Made by a program: the position numbers and the translations under genes
Notes under the pieces: model-generated
What the model saw: only the letters and a program-made list of their open reading frames with translations
What the model was told of the DNA's origin: nothing
Database searches by the model: none
Assembly: GCA_963575745.1 (NCBI GenBank)
Contig: CAUYUJ010020275.1
Coordinates: 53,821-117,820, forward strand
Reading direction: 5' to 3'
DNA length: 64,000 bases
Source: Prorocentrum cordatum
Lineage: Eukaryota > Sar > Dinophyceae > Prorocentrales > Prorocentraceae
In this document: in pieces, positions 37,201 through 46,200 of the stretch
Layout of the letters: each line of letters starts with the position of its first letter
How positions within the stretch are numbered: the first letter of the stretch is position 1

Positions 37201-40200
37201 GAGGGCGCTGCTCAATGAGATCGACCGGCGCGCCGTCGTGATCAGCAATCGCTGGGCCATCGAGGCGAATCCATTCCTTCGAGCATTGGCCGCGGCGCAA
37301 GCAACGAGGCCATGGGCGTGGAGAGGGAAAAGCGGAAGGCCAGCGCGGACCCCAGCAAGCCAGGGGTTGGGGCGCAGTCGAAAGCGCACAAGTTACAGCA
37401 CATCGCGCGTTTCTGGAGAGAACCGCGAGGTGGACCCCCAGGCGCCCCTCGCGATGGCCAAGGAGGACCCGACCTTGACAAACAACTCCCGTGGCCGGGC
37501 TCCGCGCACGAGCACTTCGACATTCTCAGCCCGACCCGCCGCCTCGTGAGCCACGTCGGCGCGCTTCAGGCCGGCGTCGTCCAATGGGCAGCTAGTGCGC
37601 CGGGGGCGGAGATCCGGGAGTTCTTGCGCCGGGAGCAGAGATCCGGAGCGGAGTCCCCGCGGGTCGCGCCGGGGTCGTCTTCCATGCCCGCGCGTCCGTT
37701 TCGTCGCCGTAACTTCCGCTGGGGGCCAGGCGTTCTGGGTCGCGAACTCTTCCATCTACCGGCTGCCCCCTCCCCTTTGAGCGTTTCACTTCCTCGGCCT
37801 ACGATGTCATGAAAGTTTACCGTTTTACCGCTGACGCTGCAGGGGCACGCGCGCCCTCTGCCAGCGCTTCTTCTGATGCGTGCGCTTGCAGCATTTGCAC
37901 GCGTGCCGCGCGGCAGGCGTGCGCTCGCCGATCTTGCGTGACATTCCGAATTTGCAACGCAATGTGCATATCTCGCGGCAGGCGCCGAACCGCGTGGCAG
38001 CCCCACTTGTTGATGGCGCAGGCGGTGGGCGCCCTCGGCCACGCGGCGTGGTGGTGGAGTCGTGGAAACTGGCTGGCTCCTCGATCGCGGCCCCCGTCCA
38101 GCATCTAGTTCAAGGGATTGCCCAGAGCGCGGTCAAAGATGGGACCACTGCGCAGCTGCGGGGGCCCGAAGGGGGCGGGGCCAACGCCCGCGACCATTGC
38201 CGCGCGCTCAACATCCACGAAGACCTCGGCAAGGGCATCGCTGCAGTCCTGGTCCGACCGTTCGTCGGGGCAGCTACGGGACACATCGAACCCGCGCAGT
38301 TTGGGGCGACGGCGAAGAGAGCTGCTCGAGACGCCACTGCAATGATGGATGGCATCTTTAGGCGTTTTCGCGTGTGTGCCAGGCGTTCCAAGATGTGCCA
38401 AATCCGCGTCGGTGTGCCGGGGGACTTAGAGAGTGCTTTCGACCTCCTTACTCGGTCTGCCATTTGGGGCGAAGTTCGCCGCATGGTTGAGCCTGCGGGA
38501 TCTACTCTGATGTGCTCTGAACTCCACAACGGCACTTGCTGCCTGTTCAAGGGCCCGAAGTCTGGCGAGATCGTTGCAGAGCTCGGCGTTCAACTCGGGG
38601 TTCGCCAAGGGTCTGTGGAGGGCCCGCTGCTGTTCACTGTTGCCTGCAATGTTGCATTGGCGGCGCTGGGGCTTGCGTGGCATGGCAGGGCCATCGCGCC
38701 TCTCGCTGCCGCGCTCGACTTCAATGATGTACTACAAGCTTAGATGTATCACGGATTTGCTGTGTGGACGACCTGCTTGCTTCGGCCGTTTTCGAGAGTT
38801 GGGCTGATGTGACCGAGTATGTCGCCATCGGTGCCATTCTGATGCGGACTGCGGACTGCCGCGTGGATGTGCCGAAGACGGAGGTCATGGTTGTGGCGGC
38901 TGGACGCGCGTGGCCTCTTCGCCCTCAGGTCGCTGTCCAATGCTCGGGACTTCAAGTTTCCGCTACTGAGCGGAGTGGGGTGACGGTGGAGGCTCGGACT
39001 CGCAGGGGCAAGGTGGCCCGCGCGCGACAGGCGCTGGAGGTCACCCGCAGGGGCGCCGTTCTTGCCCGGCTACGAGTACGATTGTGGCTTTCTCTTGTGC
39101 GTACAAATGCCCTGTATGGATTGGAGGTGTGTCTTCGCAGTGGCGGTGCTCTGGCCCAATTTGAGCGCCGGCAGGCAACCGTGCTTCGTGCCGTGGCGAA
39201 GCTGCCAGCGCGCTTGACGGCCACCACCAATGAGGAAGTGGGAAGACTCCTGAAGGTGGTGTGCACTATACATTCTGATTTGAGATACCGCCGACTCTTG
39301 TGGTGGCGCGGCCTGCTCCAGCCTGCGTTCATGTCTGCGGCGCCTCCCTCTGGCGCCCCCGTTGCAGTCGGAGCGCGCCCGCTGGGCGCGCTCTCCTTCG
39401 AGCGGGCGGGCAGAACGGCCGACCGCCGGCGCCAGCTGGTGACTGATCTGTCTCGTCTCTGCGCGGCCCTTCCGCCAGACGTGAAGTGCGAGCCCGTCCT
39501 GCTTGAGTCGTTGGCCCCCGCTCTCTTCGCGTGGTTCCTCGGGCCCCCCCAATCCAGACTTGCGATTGGTCGGGGTTTCAGGTCCACGGTCGAATATAGA
39601 GGCAGGCAGTATCATGTCCAGGCCCCGGGTTCAGAGGGGTGGAGGTGGCGATGACGGCCCCAGAGCTGTCCGCCATGATTGCCAACTGGGCCATGTCGAG
39701 TTCCACGACAGACGAGTACTTGCGCTTCATCTAGGGCGCCAACATCATGAGCATATGACTAGTGAGACCCCGATGCAGACCCTTCCATTCCAATTTTTCG
39801 AGATGGGGAGCCCAGTTTACGAGAATCGACTCCCATAAGAAACGCGTTCGTGGTCGTTGTCGTGCCGCTGCTGCTGATGATCAAGGTAAGCTGGGCCCTC
39901 AGCCACCTCCGGCTCCCCCGCCGCCGCCCCCGCCGCCTGGGCCGTCACCCGACGTGTAAGGGGGCGTCCGAGGGCGCTCCCGTGAAGCCCGCCGAGCGGC
40001 TGAGATCCGGGGGCGCGGTCGAGGGCGGGGGCGTGGGCGCGGCCAGCGCCCCCCCAGGCAGCGCCGAGCGGGCGCTGATGGAGGAGATGGCCGATCTCAT
40101 TCTCAGGCGCGTGGGCCGCCGCCGCTCCGACCGCCGCGACAGCGGCGCGGTCCTGGAGCTGACGGGCAAGGCCAGGATGAATCTGAGCATGGATCGCGCA

Positions 40201-43200
40201 GGGGATTCGAACGACTCCGATGGCAAGATCGTCAAGGCCGGGCCCGCGGCCACCCGCGGGGCAAGCGCCCAGGCGCCCTGTTCCGCGCAGTGCTGCGCCA
40301 CCTGCAGCTAGCGCCGCGCGAGCACGGAGCCGTTCTGGAGGGGGACATGTCCGGAAGCAAGCGGCAGCGGGCTCTAGCTGCCTCGAAGGCCTCGATCGCC
40401 GCCGGCCAGGAGGCCCCCCCGGCAGAACTCGTTCCAGGCGCCGAGGCGATTCGTGATCGAGCGCAAGAAGGCGGAGAACGAGGGCGAGGGCCGCTGGGTC
40501 CTAGCAGCGGACCGCCGCCGACATTTGATCGAGTTCATCCGAGCGCTGCGCCGGGCGGCGACGAGGCAGGAGTTGGCGGGCGCGCAGATCGACGACGACC
40601 GCGCTCCGCGCTCCAAGGCCGGCGAGATAGCAGAGGGGCTCACCTTCAAGCCAAAGGCCGAGGCGAAGGGGGGGCGGCGAGGCTGCGACGGATGTCGGGG
40701 TTGCTTCCAAGGTGATTCCCGACCCTGAGGGCCGCGGCTCTGTCTTGTTCAGTACCTATATTGTTCAGTTATGTTCTGATGGTGCGGATGCTCCGCAGCT
40801 TAGTTTGGCGTCGGAGGTGTGTCGCCCGCCGGTCGTGCGACCGGAGGGTTGCTGACTGTCGGGCGATGCTATCCATCGGGGGATTGGCGCCTCCCGTGAT
40901 GCGGCGTCCGCTTACGCGCGCGTGCGCAGGCCTCTCCGTCTGCAGGCCTTGGGAGCTAGCGAGACCTCTTGGGTTGGGGTTGCGCCTTCAAAAAAAAACA
41001 ACTGCGCTCAGATTTGAAGGGTCGCGCGATGGGCGTCGTGCAAGCCCGGGTGGGGATCTTATCGAGTGGGGGGGTCTGAGGGGCGAAGGGCTCGGGCTCG
41101 CTCAGTGGTCAAGGCCGAGCGGAGTCCCAAGAGTGTGCGTATCGACAGGCATCCTCGCCGAATCGCGATTGTTTGGGGTCGTAGTTTTTAGACGTCTCAT
41201 ACTAACAATGAGCTTTTCGCCAGGGACCCACGGATCGTGGGGATGTTGAAATCGCTGTTCTAATCGTCGGGCTTTCCAGAATGGCCGTTTCGGAGCTCTC
41301 TCGGATGGCCTCCAAGATGGTCCAAGAAACTGATTTTTGCCTAAGCAATCCCCCCAACAATGCTTAACAATGCCTTTGAGCGGGTCCTCTAAACCATCAT
41401 ATCAGAATGGACATGCCGATGCAGGTTAGGGTATGCAGGGCTAGGGTCTGTAGGGTTAGGCTTCGAATTTATGGAAGTAGCCATCCTCTTTGTCAACGTT
41501 TTAGGGCTTCGCCTGAACTCGCGCGAGTAGTGATTTCCACCTGGTGCCCTTTGTGAACCCTCGGGGTGAGCGACACGTCTGAATTTGCGCGGGTAGCGAG
41601 CTCAATCTGGTACCTTTTGTGGACGTTCGGGGTGGGCGCCACGTCTGAATTTGCGCGGGTAGCGAGCTCCAGATGGTACCTTTTGTGGACATCCGGGGTG
41701 GGCGCCACGTACCATGTGTGGACGTGCGGGAAGAACGCCTACGGGACATGTGACCTTCATGTTGGTGCACGTTCTTGCCAAGCTCTTCGGTTTCGCGCGC
41801 TTCCTGTTCATGTTAAGAAAGGTATCAGAAATATTGCCAGTGCAGCACTCGGGACGCCTTCAAAAATCAGCCCCAGAAGGGGGCTCCAGCTCGACATCGT
41901 CTTCGAATCGTCCCCGGAGGGCTTACGAACTGCCTAGTGGAGGGCCAGACAAAGACGCCCTGGAGGGCCCCAAGAGCGCCAAAGAGCGCCCCCAGCGGAC
42001 CCCAAAAGACCCCCACGAGCGCTCCAGGAGGCCGAGACGGCCCAAAAAACCCGCCACGGCCCAAGACGGGCCAAGAGGGCCCCAAGAGATTCCCATGAGC
42101 GCCCCAGGAAACCCACAAACGGCCCAAAAAAATCCCAAGATGGCGCCGAGACGGCCCAAGAAAACTGTCAAACCACCCCCTGACGTGCCCAGGCAGCCCA
42201 ATAAGACCCCAGAAGCCCACAAGAGGACCCAAGAGGCCCCCAATAAGCCCGAAACAAACCCCAAGACAGCCCCGCGCGGCGCCAGGAACCCACAGGGTAG
42301 CCCGATAGGGTCACCAGGACCCTCTCCTGATTCAACGTCCTTCTCCAATTGCCTCTTACTTTCCTCCTTCGTCGTCGTCGTCGTCGTCGTCGTCGTCATC
42401 GTCCTCCGCATTCCTCCTCGTGCTCGCCCTCGTTCTCTTCGTCCTCGTCCTTGTGGTTTTCTTCCTCCTCGTTGTCCTCATGCTCCTCGCTCTCCTCACG
42501 TTCTCCATGTCGTCACCGTCATCGCCTCCTCGTGGCCCTCGCATTCCTTTAATTTTTTCGTCGCCCAAAACGCCCATTAGAGTAAAGCTGCGCTTCCCGT
42601 TCTTTTCCGATTAGGTTCGTGTTGCGCTCGTCCTCTTGTTTCTCCTGCGCGTGGGAGCGCGCGCGCGCGCGTGGGGGAAGGAAGGCCAGAAAGAGAAGGG
42701 ATGAGGTGAAGGAAAAAGGCGGAGAGAGGACGGGCGGGGGCAGGTGGGGGGAGGGGAGGGTGGAGGTCACGCAGCATCACTGGGACACGGGTGCATCGTT
42801 CTGGAGCCTCCCATAGCACTCAGAGCGTTCAGCGGCGCTGTGGGACGAGAGGGGGAGGTGGTGGAGGGGTAATGCGTGAGGGAGGGGTCTTTTCCTCCTC
42901 CTCCTCCTCCTTGTTCACCAGGCAAAGTTGCCATGTCCGTCCATACAGGCACGAGGCGGCGGTGACTTTCCGGTAGCGGCGTGGATCTGTTCCTTCCATC
43001 TTTTTCGTTCCTAGCCGAAGGAGGACTTCCGAGCTGCAGCGATATCCGACATGCTAACCCACACATCGAACTTTAACCGCGTGCTAGATGTCTGGGGAAC
43101 TTGAACGCGCGCGTGAAGCGCGCGCGAAGGTTCTTGCGCAGAGGTATCCAGATAACGTCGAGGGATAGCAGTAATATTTGAGCCTTGAATGACGAAAGGG

Positions 43201-46200
43201 CACTTCCTCCTCTCGGTCCGAGGCCTCCCGAAACCTCTGGAGGCAGGGTCGAATACGTCAGACAAGCCTCGGTACTCAGCCTCAGATCCTCGTCGATGAA
43301 GGAGGAACCCCTTGCCTCCTCTAGACTCGCGGCACGGCCCTCCCTCCCCCCCGAAGATCTTGAACAAAAGGGAGGGAAGGAGGGAAGGGGGAGGAGGGAG
43401 GGGGGAGGAGGGAGGAGGAGGAGGAGGAAGAGGAGGAGGAGGAGAAGGAGGAGGAAAAGGGAAGAGGAGGGAAAAGGAGGAACAGGGGGAGGACACATAG
43501 GAAGAAGAGGGAAAAGAGGAATTATAGTATTAACCATATGAAATTGCAAAAGAAGAAGAACAGCACGACTAGTACGAACAATCGTAGCAATCCAAATCAT
43601 ATTCAAACGATACGCGTAATACTGATAGTCAGAGAAACATACTCATATCGTTATCACTGGTATTATTCTATGTTTTCTGATTCATACTACTGCTATGAAA
43701 ATAACCAATACGAAGAATATTAATCATCTAAATACGATTCAGAGGAATAAGAGTTATGATCGTAGTAATACGAATCACAACATTACGACTGGTACAGTAA
43801 TCAAATCAGTACCACGAGGAGGGTTGGTAATACGTAGAAGTAAGAATCGCAACACGAACGCAATGGATTAACATACTAATACTATTACGACACAGATTAA
43901 GCACATGTGACGGATCATGAGAAACATCATACTAATGCCATTACATTGTCACGACGAATGCTACCGATAACGTTAATGATACGAGCAAGAGGAGGCGACA
44001 CGATGCGCAAAAGGCCACGCCGCGCGACTCCATTCCCAGATACGACTAGAAGAGGACCAGGTTTTCCGTCCAGCGGTGGCCAGCTGCACCCATCATGAAG
44101 AACATCGCTGCAGGGTGACCGAATCCTGATGCAGTGGCCCAGACTGCCTTCAGCAAAGTCCTGATCCGCATCAGTATGCCTCCAGGTCAACAAGCCTGGC
44201 AAATCGGCAACACCGAGCGGGCTATCGAAGACTATTGCGGGCGCGTGAAGACGCGCCATAACGAGATAGGAAGGTGCACGAACGCGCTTGGGACCATTAC
44301 CCAACAGCTCAACATCCTCCACCGTGGCATGAGCATAGGCATAGGCGGCGTCCAAAATGACGCAGGTGCTGCAGAATATCAAACGGGAAAAACCGCTTAG
44401 GGACGCGCCTCAGAGAAGGGCGCCCCCCGCGGGCTTCCAAATGGCAGTCGTGGGATGGGGGGGCGACCGAGGGGCGGGGGTTCGGTCTGCTACTCCGAGC
44501 CCTGTGAGAGGACAACCGGCGTTTCCCGCGCGACTACAAGAAAAACATTAGCGATGTCAAGAACGAGGTTCACGTCCTCCGGGGGCGCGTCCGCGCGGCA
44601 GGGGGGAGCGCGCAGGGGCAGACGTAACGACGGCGCAGAGTGGCAGCCCGAGCCTGGCCCTGCCCGGGCGAGCTGATGAACGTTAGCGACAACGCCATAC
44701 AGACGAACGAAAAGTCGGCTGCCCGCCGCGAATTCCTGCTGGCCAGAGAACTGCAGCCCTGAATGCGGCGGCGGGGGCTCGAGGCGACGAGGGCGGCTTC
44801 GAAGGGTGTCCCAGGGCGCCGCGACCGCGCCGAGACGGATGCGCTACTCGGCGAGCTCAGGTTCGCGCGACAGGTATTGATCGAACGCGGCAGCGACCGC
44901 GTGAGCGTGCCGCGCAATACACAATTGCGACAAAGGCAGAGCGAATGGAATGGCGAATTTCTTGCCACGCGACCGACGCGTCTGATCAGCCTATTGCCGC
45001 CATCGAGGCGCAGCGGCTCGACGACCGCAGTGAGTGGGCCTTGTTCCGCAGAGTGGAGTTGCGCCGCGGGCCGACGCCCGCGCGCCGGGGCCGAGTTCCG
45101 CGACGGGGGCGTGCGCGCGGAGGCGACGAACGACAGCGTCCGCGAGGAGTGGCAGAAAGGAGTCTTCGACGTTGATCGACTTGTCAGAGTTTGGGATGCG
45201 GGACAGGCCCAGCGCCGCGAGCGGCGCCTTCGACGCGTGCTGACCTGCGCGCGCTCTTGCGAGCAGCGCGCCATTCTTCGCTGCGAGCGGGCAGGGGGGG
45301 CTGCAACTCGTGCCCCAACGAGCAGATATGGGCGCGGCGGAGCGCGTCGAGGCCCGCCTGCGCCAGATCCAGATCTGCTGGCAGACAGGGGGACTGGCTG
45401 AACTCTGGGGAGGTGTGCGAGGCGCGCTGCGGCAGCAGCGAAGAAGCGCCCGCGCGCGCGTCGCGCTGCGCAAGCGGCGCGGGGGCGAATGGGCGACGTG
45501 GAGTTGGTCGACGCGATCGAGGGGGCCCTGGCCCTGCATGCATCCAATGACGATGAGGAGCCGCGGACGCTCGCGCCGCTTGGCGTGCCCCCCCCCCCCC
45601 CCCCTGCGGGGCGTGGGGCTTTGAGAAGCCCTGCTCGCGCAGTCGCCCAGCAAGCAGGTGGCGGGGGGCTCGGGCGTGCGTGGAGTGGCGGCGTCGCAGC
45701 GGGCCCCGGATGAACGGCGCCGCCCCCGCCGTTCGACTCCGACCGAAATCTCCGGAACTGCGGGCGCATCGTCGGCGGCGAGAGCGGCAAGTTCGAGGCG
45801 CGACGACGGTGGCGCTCCAAACCTGCGGCCCATCTGGCAGCGTCCACCCCCGCTGCCGGCGCCGATCCCCCGGGCGCGACCCGCGTGATCATCGGGGTCT
45901 TGCTGGGCGCGCCGTCCCCGTGGATTGCGGGGGGCGACGGCGTCGCAGCCATTCGAGGAGCTCGCCCCGGAATCCAACGCGTCGCGGGAGGTTCATCGAC
46001 GCTCTTCGCTGGCGTCTGACGCCGCGACTGGCGACGACGCGCCCCGGGAAGGCGTGGCCGCAGTTCCAGCCCGCCGACGGTCGCGAGGCGGCGCGGACCC
46101 ATCCAGGGACAGCGCCGCCTCGGAAGAGTCTGGGGCGCCGCGCTGTCCGCGCAGACCAATCCGAAATGGCCCGCCGCAGCGGGGCCGCGGCAGCCTGCAG

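Noticed and set aside
41420-41468. Telomere-like GGTTAGGG phrases
   Set aside because: Only three scattered, imperfect units, not an array.
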